From Runella rosea (GTDB taxonomy: Bacteria; Bacteroidota; Bacteroidia; Cytophagales; Spirosomataceae): DNA of 64,000 bases. The stretch is from positions 1-64,000 of the forward strand of contig NZ_CP030850.1 in assembly GCF_003325355.1 (NCBI RefSeq), given 5' to 3'. Shown piece after piece: positions 25,321-33,086 of this stretch (position 1 is the first letter of the stretch; every line of letters starts with the position of its first letter). The position numbers and the translations under genes were made by a program. The notes under the pieces are model-generated. The model was not told the origin of the DNA. It saw only the letters and a list, made by a program, of their open reading frames with translations, and ran no database searches.

Positions 25321-25830
25321 ATGTCTACTCAACCTCGTTCCAGTACATTTGGAATTATAGCGCTTGTAATTTCAATCCTCCTGTTTTTTACACCTAGATT
25401 ATTATTGAGCCTTGGTTTAATGGCATTGGCCGTCTTTGCGCTAATTGGCCTTATAAGGGATGGCTCCAAGATGTTTAGTATACTGTCTATCATTATTGGG
25501 GGATTTCTCTTTTTTCTGATTGCAAAAGAGTCGGTTGACGAGGTGTCGGATTATAGTGTAGAATATAGAGTTGACTGTCGTGAATGTGATATTAGCTATA
25601 CAAACTCAACAGGTGGTACAGATAAAGCAGGCGGCTATGTTGGATGGAGTCGACGCATAACAGCTAAAGGGGGCGACTTTTTGTATATCAATGCACAGAA
25701 TGGGAGTGAAGGTGGTAGCGTAAAGGCTAGCATATATGTCAATAATATTCTAGTAAAATCAGAGACATCTTCAGGAGAATTTTCGATTGCAAGCGCTAGC
25801 TGTCGCCCCGTTGATGTAAACACTAAATAA
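25321..25830 (+). CDS. Membrane protein with extracytoplasmic domain, 169 aa
   Basis: Two or three membrane segments (residues about 10-75) followed by a beta-rich domain of ~90 residues (VEYRVDCRECDISYTNSTGG ... SGEFSIASASC) with three Cys. The soluble part resembles small MmpS-like domains seen in many Bacteroidetes proteins; that match is by eye. Encoded 28 bases after the repressor on the plus strand, so it is probably expressed in the lysogen: a candidate lysogenic-conversion or superinfection-exclusion gene. Confidence 0.65.
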   Translation: MSTQPRSSTFGIIALVISILLFFTPRLLLSLGLMALAVFALIGLIRDGSKMFSILSIIIGGFLFFLIAKESVDEVSDYSVEYRVDCRECDISYTNSTGGTDKAGGYVGWSRRITAKGGDFLYINAQNGSEGGSVKASIYVNNILVKSETSSGEFSIASASCRPVDVNTK

Positions 25831-25909
25831 AAGCCTAGATAAATTGTATTAAAGCAAGACTTGACCTCTATCATTCCAAGGGACTTCCCGAGAAACGTAT
25901 AATTATTCC

Positions 25910-27127
25910 ATGAAATGTATATTTATCATACTTGCGTTTGTAAGCATTCGGACGTGCGGGCAAATTAACTCCCTAAACACTGTAAATGGTGCCATCACAA
26001 TTACTCCGCAGGGGTTCAAGGGTAGCACAAATAGCGCATCATTGAATACCACTTACGTAAGCCTTGGAAATAATGCCCTAAAATCCAATACAACTGGCGC
26101 GGGCAATGTAGCAATTGGCGCTGACGTATTAAGAGAGAATCTTGACGGCACTGGCAACACCGCTATTGGATGGGAATCGTTGCGTTATAATAAAAATGGA
26201 TACTTTAATACGGCAATAGGATACGAAGCCCTATGGTTAAATACAGACGGAAGTGACAATACGGCATCGGGGGCGGGTTCATTAAAATACAACAAAACAG
26301 GAAGAGGGAGTACAGCAACAGGGGTAGAGGCGCTTTACTATAATACAACGGGAAGTTATAATGCCGCTCATGGAAACGGAGCTTTACGTTCAAATTTGAC
26401 TGGCAACTATAATAGCGCTACAGGATTTTGGGCATTATTTTCAAACTCGTCTGGCCACAACAATTCTGCTCACGGGAATGCCGCCTTGGTAAACAATATC
26501 AGTGGCAGCAATAACACCGCTACTGGCGTATCTTCACTTACTATTAACTCAACTGGCAGCTACAATACAGCAAGTGGCTATTTTTCGGGCCAAGGCAATG
26601 TTTCTGGTAGCTACAATACGTTTTTAGGCTACAACACTGTCATATCACTTGGCGACCTAACCAACGCCACCGCCATCGGTGCAAACGCCCAAGTCAACGC
26701 ATCCAACAAAGTCCGCATAGGAGACGTAAATGTCACAGTCATCGAAGGTGCCGTCCCTTGGTCAACTCCTTCCGACCGCAGTTTGAAGCAAAACATCAAA
26801 TACACTTCCCGTTTGGGGCTAAACTTTATTACCAAGCTAAAACCAGCCTCCTACTACTACACTGCTGACAAGAGCAAATTACGTCATGATGGATTCATTG
26901 CGCAGGATGTAGAGAAAGTAATGAGGGACCTAGGTGTAGAGTTTAGCGGTCTGCAAAGATCGCCTGATGGCACGTATTCTTTGGCGTATTCCGATTTTGT
27001 CATGCCTCTGGTGAATGCCGTGAAGGAGCAGCAAAAACAGATTGAAGATTTAAAGAAAGAAGTGGCTGCGCTCAAAGAGTTAAAAAAGCAGGTGGAGGCG
27101 CTGGTGAAGGCGGGGGCTTTAAAATAA
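25910..27127 (+). CDS. Exported YadA-like/S74 chaperone protein, 405 aa
   Basis: Signal peptide (MKCIFIILAFVSIRTCGQ), then residues about 45-250 of YadA-head-like repeats (GxxNTAxGxxAL), a YadA-like neck segment, and a C-terminal intramolecular-chaperone domain of S74 type (SDRSLKQNIKYT ... FIAQDVE) ending in a coiled coil. S74 domains help trimeric fibres fold and then self-cleave. Here it is in the lysogeny block rather than the fibre block, so it may decorate the lysogen surface. Repeats may have been acquired from a Bacteroidetes host gene. Confidence 0.8.
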   Translation: MKCIFIILAFVSIRTCGQINSLNTVNGAITITPQGFKGSTNSASLNTTYVSLGNNALKSNTTGAGNVAIGADVLRENLDGTGNTAIGWESLRYNKNGYFNTAIGYEALWLNTDGSDNTASGAGSLKYNKTGRGSTATGVEALYYNTTGSYNAAHGNGALRSNLTGNYNSATGFWALFSNSSGHNNSAHGNAALVNNISGSNNTATGVSSLTINSTGSYNTASGYFSGQGNVSGSYNTFLGYNTVISLGDLTNATAIGANAQVNASNKVRIGDVNVTVIEGAVPWSTPSDRSLKQNIKYTSRLGLNFITKLKPASYYYTADKSKLRHDGFIAQDVEKVMRDLGVEFSGLQRSPDGTYSLAYSDFVMPLVNAVKEQQKQIEDLKKEVAALKELKKQVEALVKAGALK

Positions 27128-27153
27128 TAATGCTTTATCCAAACAAAATACAG

Positions 27154-28047
27154 ATGATTAAAAAAACACTATTAATTATAATCTTATTAGCTCCAGTAAG
27201 CTTACTAGCCCAATCTTTAGGCAAGGAGAGGGTTCAAAGGGTCAAAGAATCGATTGTTGCTTTATTAATTAATACGTCGGATGACGTGAGCAACAAGGTA
27301 TACAGAGGGGCTGGAACAGCCTTTTTTGTAAATGATGATGGGTATTTAGCAACATGCTATCACGTAATTGAAAATGCAATAGTTTATAATAATGCTGGTC
27401 TTAAAATTGGTGTGAGAGATATTGCGATAAGAACAATAAGTGGGGAAGTTATTCCCGCTGAAATAGAGTTGTCTTTTTTAAATGAAAATAGGATAGAAGG
27501 TCTTCTTTACGATTGTGTGTTGATAAAAGCCAAAACATTGCCAAAATCAAAATTCTCATATTTACCATTAGGAAATTTTGGTGACATAGAAGAGGGTGAT
27601 GCGATTTATACATGTGGATACCCGCTTGGCCTGCCAACGCACATAGTTTCTACTGGAATATTATCAACAAAATTCGAAGAGCTCAGAAAGGCGACATCTT
27701 CAAGTAAACCTAAAACAGAGGTGGCTCAAAAAGTTAGAAATCTTGCGTGGTTGGACCTAACAATGAATAGGGGTAATTCTGGCGGACCAATAATAAAATT
27801 AGGCTCTAAACCCGAAGATGATTATGTGATTGGAATAGCAACTTTTATTCTCAATCCTTATGCAAACGAAGCTGATAATATTGCCAATTTTATTCGTCTA
27901 CAAAACCCTAATTCTGACCTTATGATCAATGGGGTAAAATCGGGAAAGACCACAATGCTTCTAGCTGAAGCGGTAGCCAATAATTCAATTGGAATAAGCG
28001 GAGTCGTCTCTATAAATCACCTAAAAGCAATACTAAAGTGGAAGTAG
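27154..28047 (+). CDS. Exported trypsin-like serine protease, 297 aa
   Basis: Signal peptide MIKKTLLIIILLAPVSLLAQ supports the start at 27154 (an earlier ATG at 27130 adds eight residues). Trypsin/Deg-type catalytic triad: His70 (TCYHVIEN), Asp120 (LLYDCVLIKA), Ser209 (NRGNSGGPI). No PDZ domain, so shorter than DegP. It would work in the periplasm. It follows the S74 protein gene closely in the lysogeny block; its target is unknown. Its stop abuts the stop of the opposite-strand lipoprotein gene. Confidence 0.82.
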   Translation: MIKKTLLIIILLAPVSLLAQSLGKERVQRVKESIVALLINTSDDVSNKVYRGAGTAFFVNDDGYLATCYHVIENAIVYNNAGLKIGVRDIAIRTISGEVIPAEIELSFLNENRIEGLLYDCVLIKAKTLPKSKFSYLPLGNFGDIEEGDAIYTCGYPLGLPTHIVSTGILSTKFEELRKATSSSKPKTEVAQKVRNLAWLDLTMNRGNSGGPIIKLGSKPEDDYVIGIATFILNPYANEADNIANFIRLQNPNSDLMINGVKSGKTTMLLAEAVANNSIGISGVVSINHLKAILKWK

Positions 28048-28239
28048 CTATTGATTTCGCGAAGCATTTACGGGGTATAGGGAGTCGTTACCCGAAACAT
28101 TTACTTTATAAAATCTTAAAGAGCTATCAATAGGTGTGTTAGGAGACTGGGCAGATTTAACTACCCTTGGTTGCTCATATGGGCGTTTAGAGCAACCAAG
28201 CAAAAGAAGCACTCCTATGAAAAACAATCCCAGACGCAT
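28048..28239 (-). CDS. Small lipoprotein, 63 aa
   Basis: Signal peptide with a lipobox (LLLLGC) and a short mature chain (CSKRPYEQPRVVKSAQ). The residues after Cys are not the acidic export signal of Bacteroidetes surface lipoproteins, so it may face the periplasm. It is the only minus-strand gene in the plus-strand lysogeny block. Small phage lipoproteins often block receptors or DNA injection of superinfecting phage; here that is a hypothesis. Confidence 0.65.
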   Translation of the reverse strand: MRLGLFFIGVLLLLGCSKRPYEQPRVVKSAQSPNTPIDSSLRFYKVNVSGNDSLYPVNASRNQ

Positions 28240-28507
28240 AACAAATAAATTGTTTAAAACAAAGTTGTAGATTTTTTTTCGGGATTAGGTTAAATATTTC
28301 ATTTTTTCGCAAAAGGCCCCAAAAAGCTACACGAGCAACGCTTGTCCTGAACGAAGGCAAACTAAATCTGGGTTTGGCAAAAGCAGGCTTTATTGCCACA
28401 ATAACAATCGTGTGCCCGAAGAAGAAAAGAATGGAAAAGATATATTTCTTCAAAAAGCCTTGGCACACCATTGGCAACTTCTAATTGGTTTAAATATTGA
28501 TTTAATA

Positions 28508-28846
28508 ATGAGTCAAACATTATCAACAGTGCACTCCAAAGGCGAAAAGGTCAAGGCCATCCGAAAGGCACTCGGATTGACTCAGGTAGAGTTTGCCAAA
28601 AAACTTGAGACCAATCAGAATATTATTCCAGCATTGGAGAAAGGTAAGCGCAATTTGGGGCAGCGGGTCATTAATGATATACTGGCCACCTTTGCTGTCA
28701 GCAAAGATTGGTGGGAAAACGGGACAGGCGAAATGTTTTTGTCTGACAAACACCAAAAGTTAATTGTGGTGATTGACCCAATGGAAATTTCGGTGGATGA
28801 GCTCAGGAATATAAAGGGTGTGAAACTGGTAAATGTTTCCAGTTAG
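28508..28846 (+). CDS. Second XRE regulator without S24 domain, 112 aa
   Basis: HTH at about residues 11-68 (GEKVKAIRKALGLTQVEFAK, then IIPALEKGKRNLGQRVINDI), clearly similar to the phage CI-like repressor's binding domain, including SKDWWENGTGEMF against NENWLLTGEGEMF. It has a ~45-residue tail instead of a peptidase domain, so it is not self-cleaving. It could be a co-repressor, an anti-immunity factor or an integrase regulator, being just before the integrase. Confidence 0.75.
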   Translation: MSQTLSTVHSKGEKVKAIRKALGLTQVEFAKKLETNQNIIPALEKGKRNLGQRVINDILATFAVSKDWWENGTGEMFLSDKHQKLIVVIDPMEISVDELRNIKGVKLVNVSS

Positions 28847-29005
28847 CCCACCATTACACTCACTTTTGGGGCATTTACAGCACTCACCCCACCCAATACC
28901 AGACCTCGCTAATTCAGTATTACCGTAACTATTTATAAATCAATTAAATACACGCTAAGAAAGTGTCTCCTCTTCGTCACATTGTTTTTAGGACAATTGG
29001 GTACA

Positions 29006-29048
29006 AAATCCCGTCTTTATGCGACAATATCGCATGGAGGCGGGATTT
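29006..29048. repeat. Long inverted repeat before the integrase
   Basis: Stem AAATCCCG...CGGGATTT enclosing ATGCGA-caata-TCGCAT; with G-U pairs the RNA form is a continuous 19-bp stem with a 5-base loop. It is in the gap between the XRE gene and the integrase. It may end transcription of the XRE gene or form part of the attachment site (attP) where integrase binds. Confidence 0.6.
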
Positions 29049-29125
29049 GCGCTTTTAGGGACGAAGCGTCTGGACAGAATCTTGGACAATCTCGGACAGT
29101 TAAACCCGACCCCAAAAACCATCCA

Positions 29126-30436
29126 ATGCTTAACGTAAAATTCAAACTCAGAAAACTCGGACCCGACCCTGCTTCGGTGGGTCGGGTATTCCTGGTCTGC
29201 TACTTTAACCGGGAAGAATTCATGTTCTACACTTCGCTGAATGCTGCGCGTCACCAATGGGATGATAAAAAGCAGGAATTCAGACGAAACTATGACGGCT
29301 GGCAAAAGGCCAACATGGTACTTGACAATTTGAAAAACATCGTAAAAACCTACGAAAAGGACTGTATTCTTGCTCAAAAGCCTTTGGAGGCCGATGTTTT
29401 AAAGCGGCTGCTTCAGGGAAAGAAACAGCAGGATACCAATCAAAGGCCCATCTCTAAATGGTACGAAATGTTCATTGAGGCAAAGCAAATGGAGGGACTA
29501 AAACCCGCCTCGATTCGAGCCCATAAGGCGACGATGGAACATTTTCTGGATTTCATAAAGACAAAAGCCAAAAATTTGACCCTTGACACATACCCGGACG
29601 AAACCCATCAGCGATTTTTGGCTTATCTGCGTTCAAAACGGGATTATCACCCTAATTATTTGGGAGCTATTCACAAAAATTTAAAGGTGTTCTTTCGGTT
29701 CTGTACCGAAAACGGGGCTAAACTCGCCGTAAATCACGCCCGCCTGAAACGAATTTACATTCCGCCAAAACGGGAATTTTTAACGCAGGAAGAACTGAAA
29801 AAATGGATAGCACTGGACGAAACAGCTTGGAATGTGTGGCTTGAATCACTATCGGGCGGTAAAGACCATATCCCCGAATGGCAGTACATTGAAAAGACGC
29901 GTGATGCGTTTTTCTTTCAAGCGCTGACGGGCCTGAGGCATTCCGACCTATTCCGGTTGACCGAAGATCACCTTTTGGAACTAGAGGGTGGCGCCAAAGC
30001 CCTGCGTTTTGTGCCACAGAAAACCACCTCCGTTAAAAATCGCTCCACACGCCAGGTTACCATCGGACTGATTCCCCCGGCGCTGGCCATACTGGAAAAA
30101 TACAAGGGTGGCCTGTTTTTACTGCCAGTCTCTCATTTGCGCCATTATAACAGGTTTATACAGCTTGCCGCTCATGCAGCGGGTTTTACAGAGGCAGTTG
30201 AGGTGGTTGAATTTATCAAGGGCGTGCCTGTGTCGGTACAAAAGCCAAAGTACGAAACCATTACCTCCCACATCGCCCGACATACGTTCGGCACAATTTC
30301 GCGGGTATTGGGGATTGACCTCTCTGACCTTAAAGACCTGATGGGGCACTCTGATGTTCGTACCACGGCCATTTATGACCACATGGCCAATGAATATAAG
30401 GCCATCAAGCAGTTAAAAGCGTGGGGCGACTTTTAA
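29126..30436 (+). CDS. Tyrosine integrase, 436 aa
   Basis: Site-specific recombinase that inserts and excises the phage. N-terminal arm-binding domain (MLNVKFKLRKLG ... FYTSLNAARHQW), core-binding SAM-like domain (about residues 110-210), and a catalytic domain with Arg in TGLRHSDL, the HxxR pair in HIARHT, GH in LMGHSDV, and Tyr in TTAIYDH. The form is like Bacteroidetes/CTnDOT-type integrases. Start at 29126 is chosen over 28982 because the added residues are unlike integrase and overlap the inverted repeat. Followed by a bidirectional terminator. Confidence 0.9.
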   Translation: MLNVKFKLRKLGPDPASVGRVFLVCYFNREEFMFYTSLNAARHQWDDKKQEFRRNYDGWQKANMVLDNLKNIVKTYEKDCILAQKPLEADVLKRLLQGKKQQDTNQRPISKWYEMFIEAKQMEGLKPASIRAHKATMEHFLDFIKTKAKNLTLDTYPDETHQRFLAYLRSKRDYHPNYLGAIHKNLKVFFRFCTENGAKLAVNHARLKRIYIPPKREFLTQEELKKWIALDETAWNVWLESLSGGKDHIPEWQYIEKTRDAFFFQALTGLRHSDLFRLTEDHLLELEGGAKALRFVPQKTTSVKNRSTRQVTIGLIPPALAILEKYKGGLFLLPVSHLRHYNRFIQLAAHAAGFTEAVEVVEFIKGVPVSVQKPKYETITSHIARHTFGTISRVLGIDLSDLKDLMGHSDVRTTAIYDHMANEYKAIKQLKAWGDF

Positions 30437-30440
30437 ACAA

Positions 30441-30467
30441 AAAAACCCGCCATTGTGACGGGTTTTT
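30441..30467. terminator. Bidirectional terminator
   Basis: AAAAACCCG / CGGGTTTTT stem with a 9-base loop between the convergent integrase and the minus-strand 161-residue gene (stop 30492). T runs on both sides allow use in both directions. Confidence 0.9.
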
Positions 30468-30491
30468 CTTTAATCAAATTCATGGGGTAAA

Positions 30492-30977
30492 TTACTGATT
30501 ATCCTTATTATATAAGATAACCGTTTGAAAGCGCGTTCGCTGCGTTCCCGAGCCTGTACACGTAGTTCGTATGTGCGTGGCATGGTAATCATCCAATTCC
30601 CAAATGGCCCCTTGTGTAGTCGTCACGTTGGTAATGGTCAGCAGGTTTTTTTTCTTCATGTAACTGGAATCTATATCATAAAAATAGACCCCGTCCGTAC
30701 TTCGCTGAACTTTACAGGCCCCAGCCGCCGTACCGTCGATTTTAAAGGCGTTGATTTGCACTGAAGCCTTTTTGTAAACAGGTGGTAGTTGTAATGTCTG
30801 GGTTTTAGTGGTTGCGTCGACCACGGTATCCCAAACGGTGGCGTTTGCATTGGAAACTGCATACACAGCCTTGTAAATCGTGTTCTTTGATTGAGCCAAA
30901 GCGCCAGACGAATCGTCAAATACGGTGCCGAGCGTGGCCAGAAAGATGGTAAGGGAGAATAAGAGCAGCTTTTTCAT
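30492..30977 (-). CDS. Exported protein at end of late operon, 161 aa
   Basis: Signal peptide (MKKLLLFSLTIFLATLGTVF ... GALAQ) followed by a ~130-residue beta-rich domain (ASVQINAFKIDGTAAGACKV). No family recognised. It has its own promoter with the 16-bp operator (31018-31047), so it is under the same control as the terminase and head operons. Possibly another exported fibre-region protein or a late lysis factor. Confidence 0.7.
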   Translation of the reverse strand: MKKLLLFSLTIFLATLGTVFDDSSGALAQSKNTIYKAVYAVSNANATVWDTVVDATTKTQTLQLPPVYKKASVQINAFKIDGTAAGACKVQRSTDGVYFYDIDSSYMKKKNLLTITNVTTTQGAIWELDDYHATHIRTTCTGSGTQRTRFQTVILYNKDNQ

Positions 30978-31017
30978 GGAAAAAAGTGATTAGTTTGAAA
31001 CAGAGAACCTTAAAATA

Positions 31018-31047
31018 CAAAAATACAACAATTGATGTATTTTCAAA
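31018..31047 (-). promoter_or_regulatory. Promoter with embedded 16-bp operator before the 161-aa gene
   Basis: On the minus strand: TTTG (31044-31047), 18-base spacer, TATTTTTG (31018-31025). The near-palindrome TACAACAATTGATGTA (plus strand 31024-31039) lies in the spacer. Leader to the ATG is about 40 bases. Confidence 0.65.
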
Positions 31048-31294
31048 CACTAAAAAAGGCGGACATTTCGCTACGGATTTGCGAATTAAACTGTGAGACT
31101 TTGGTGGTAAGGGCGTCGGCGGTATAAACAACAGACCCCAAGTCGACAGTGACGATTTTATTTTCGGACGTCAAGATAATTGCACCGCCCTCGGTAGCAT
31201 AGCCATCGTTGAGCAGTTGCCCGTAAAGCTCGTTAGATTTTGCCCTAAATGCCGTGCCGGCAGTGTCAGTGGGTTGGATTCTTGGTAGTGCCAT
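31043..31294 (-). CDS. Small late protein, 83 aa
   Basis: Begins MALPRIQPTDTAG; helical (AFRAKSNELYGQLLNDG) with a short beta part. Unknown. Its start overlaps the LytTR gene end by 29 bases. Its end overlaps the downstream promoter region. Confidence 0.6.
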   Translation of the reverse strand: MALPRIQPTDTAGTAFRAKSNELYGQLLNDGYATEGGAIILTSENKIVTVDLGSVVYTADALTTKVSQFNSQIRSEMSAFFSV

Positions 31295-31592
31295 GATATA
31301 ACCGATAACCTTCTTTTAAATTAATCAACAACTCTGGTATTTTTCGTCTGGATGGCTCAACTGTATACCCCGATTGCATTGTGATTTTGACTGGCTCAAT
31401 CTGGGCGATACGGTGCGGATTCACGGCAACGCACTTATGAACACGCGTTAGGCTCAAATAATCCGTAAGCCTACCGAGCGTCTTGGAACTAAGTACTTTT
31501 TGACCGTCAATCATCGTAATCAAGCTGTAATTGCTTCGCCCCTCGATGTACTCAACCGCTTCGGCGGTGATTATGAAGCCGTCTACTTTCAT
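31266..31592 (-). CDS. LytTR-type DNA-binding regulator, 108 aa
   Basis: A free-standing LytTR domain: AVEYIEGRSNYSLI, ...KTLGRLTDYLSLTRVHKCVAVNPHRI (the core of this fold, with the L-x-x-...-F-x-R-x-H-R-x-x-xN-like pattern). No response-regulator part, as is common in Bacteroidetes phages and plasmids. Its ATG overlaps the stop of the spanin-like gene (ATGA). It is a candidate late activator and may bind the 16-bp operators, though usual LytTR sites differ. Confidence 0.78.
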   Translation of the reverse strand: MKVDGFIITAEAVEYIEGRSNYSLITMIDGQKVLSSKTLGRLTDYLSLTRVHKCVAVNPHRIAQIEPVKITMQSGYTVEPSRRKIPELLINLKEGYRLYHGTTKNPTH

Positions 31593-31927
31593 CGAGTCAG
31601 AAAGTAAATGGCCACCAATGCCTCAGCGCCCAACACTCCAAACACACCCCACCTAAACCCTTGCTTGCGTCCTGTTTTTTTGGAAGCCTTCACCTGTTCT
31701 TTGGTGGACAATGTCCACGAAACGCGCTCAAAACGGTGTTTAACAAGCGAGTCGGCAAACATCTTTTTGAGCGTGTCGCGCTCATTGGATAGCTTCACGT
31801 AAGCGCGTTTACAGTCCAGTAGTTTAATGTCTGTGTTACTGATTTTCTGCGCGTTTGACCTCGTACAAAGAGTCAATAACAGCATCAGGCAAAGCATTGA
31901 TATTTGAATCAATTTTTTCTTTTGCAT
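31589..31927 (-). CDS. Spanin-like membrane protein, 112 aa
   Basis: N-terminal signal-like segment (MQKKKLIQISMLCLMLLLTL, ending near SNAQ) and a C-terminal membrane segment (FGVLGAEALVAIYF), with a polar charged middle. Starts inside the preceding 76-residue gene, like Rz/Rz1 or a u-spanin, so a role in joining inner and outer membranes at lysis is likely. The Cys before TRSNA is not a clear lipobox, so whether it is a lipoprotein is uncertain. In an Rz/Rz1 reading it would be the second partner. Confidence 0.55.
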   Translation of the reverse strand: MQKKKLIQISMLCLMLLLTLCTRSNAQKISNTDIKLLDCKRAYVKLSNERDTLKKMFADSLVKHRFERVSWTLSTKEQVKASKKTGRKQGFRWGVFGVLGAEALVAIYFLTR

Positions 31928-32066
31928 GGGATAGGGATTGATTGATTTCGTTGATTTTATCCTGTCTAGTGACGGGCTTTTTACCCCAAAGCCCTGCGAT
32001 TGCCCCCCAAATTGAGAGTACAGCAAGCAGAGCCACTAGGATGATGATTATAGGTTTGGGGTTCAT
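31836..32066 (-). CDS. Rz-like i-spanin candidate, 76 aa
   Basis: One N-terminal membrane anchor (IIIILVALLAVLSIWGAIAG) followed by a coiled-coil-prone charged stretch (QDKINEINQSLSHAKEKIDS). This matches the Rz plan. It overlaps the next gene by 92 bases in another frame, as Rz and Rz1 often do, and it follows the endolysin gene by 11 bases. Confidence 0.6.
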   Translation of the reverse strand: MNPKPIIIILVALLAVLSIWGAIAGLWGKKPVTRQDKINEINQSLSHAKEKIDSNINALPDAVIDSLYEVKRAENQ

Positions 32067-32077
32067 GGCGTTGGTTT

Positions 32078-32509
32078 TTAAGATACCACCAAAATTTGAT
32101 TTCTATTTTTCCCTGATAACTTGTACGAGACATGAATCCATGCAAAATCGTACTCGTTGATGAGTTGGTCGAACTCCAAAAAACCTCGCTTTTTCCACTC
32201 GACAATGGCCTCAAAAAGCAGTTTGTTAGCCTCCTTGGTCCCAAAATCCAAATCGGCCGCCTCGCCTTTGAGGTGTTGGCTATTGGGTTTGCCACCCACC
32301 AGTTTATTGACGCGCGGGCACCGGTAACCCGACGATACCACGAGCGGCCCACCGTATAACTCCCTGATTGGCTGCAATAACTTCGCGCAAAGGTTTTTCA
32401 GCGAGTCCACTACCATGGGCGGCGGGCTGAATTGCTCCGTGATGCTGTGGCGGGTGGCCGTTTGGCTGCGTAGCATTTCATGCAGCGAGAAATTAGGGCT
32501 TAACTGCAT
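32078..32509 (-). CDS. Endolysin, M15 peptidase family, 143 aa
   Basis: Zinc peptidase that cuts cell-wall peptides. Signature: SGYRCPRVN at about 60-68, His79 and Asp86 (SQHLKGEAADLDF), and His126 (WIHVSY). This fits the M15_3 endolysins (L-Ala-D-Glu or D-Ala-D-Ala type). It has no signal peptide, so it needs the adjacent holin. It follows the 79-residue holin candidate by one base. Confidence 0.85.
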   Translation of the reverse strand: MQLSPNFSLHEMLRSQTATRHSITEQFSPPPMVVDSLKNLCAKLLQPIRELYGGPLVVSSGYRCPRVNKLVGGKPNSQHLKGEAADLDFGTKEANKLLFEAIVEWKKRGFLEFDQLINEYDFAWIHVSYKLSGKNRNQILVVS

Positions 32510-32510
32510 G

Positions 32511-32750
32511 TTACTCGTTGCTAGCGTTGTTTTGTTTCGGCTCGTTAGTGTTGGTCTGAACCGCCTTTACGATGGCCACCGAGTTAAGAATTACCAATGC
32601 GACACCCGAAAGCCGCTCCATTGCCTTTTCTCCCGCTCCCGTAAAGGTTAGGTACAGTTCACCCGCCACGTAGCCCGTCACTATAATAATGGCAATGGTG
32701 TTAACTGTGCTGTTTCGGGCTTTTAGAATGTCTTCCAATAGCTTTGGCAT
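32511..32750 (-). CDS. Holin candidate, 79 aa
   Basis: Two membrane segments (about 17-37 and 50-68) with a short loop and a polar C-terminal tail; immediately before the endolysin. This size and pattern are typical of class II holins. The other possible holin is the 70-residue protein upstream. Confidence 0.65.
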   Translation of the reverse strand: MPKLLEDILKARNSTVNTIAIIIVTGYVAGELYLTFTGAGEKAMERLSGVALVILNSVAIVKAVQTNTNEPKQNNASNE

Positions 32751-32752
32751 AA

Positions 32753-32965
32753 TTATTCAGGTTTTGAAAGATGGAGAATTGACCGAAAATAAGCCTTCCA
32801 GCTTCCAGCGAAATCGCGCTTCACTATCAGGCTTTCTTCACGCATATTTCGCCAAATCACGGTCGACGCGGCGGCGATGTTGATAATGGCAACGAGTACT
32901 CCCATAGGGGTAAAAATGATTGAAAGTAAGAAGATAATTACGGGTTCGCTGTGTAACGTTTTCAT
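32753..32965 (-). CDS. Small membrane protein, second holin candidate, 70 aa
   Basis: MKTLHSEPV plus a strong hydrophobic segment (IIFLLSIIFTPMGVLVAIIN). Basic C-terminal half (WRNMREESLIVKRD). ATG at 32965 is preferred to the longer frame because the extension has no sensible sequence. Position next to the 79-residue holin suggests a holin/antiholin pair. Confidence 0.6.
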   Translation of the reverse strand: MKTLHSEPVIIFLLSIIFTPMGVLVAIINIAAASTVIWRNMREESLIVKRDFAGSWKAYFRSILHLSKPE

Positions 32966-33086
32966 GTTTTTGCAGGGTAAAAAGTGATTTCCTTGTTCAT
33001 ATTTCAGGGGTTTGATTGGTAGAGAAATGGGGCAAACGGGCCTAAGCTCTGGCAACTGGCCCAAAAGGGGTGGGTTGAGGGTGGGG

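Noticed and set aside
29006-29048. tRNA fragment or tRNA attachment site
   Set aside because: The stem lacks tRNA arms and a CCA end; it is a simple inverted repeat.
28982-29125. N-terminal extension of the integrase to 28982
   Set aside because: The added 48 residues are unlike any integrase arm domain and overlap the inverted repeat at 29006-29048; the ATG at 29126 gives a typical start.
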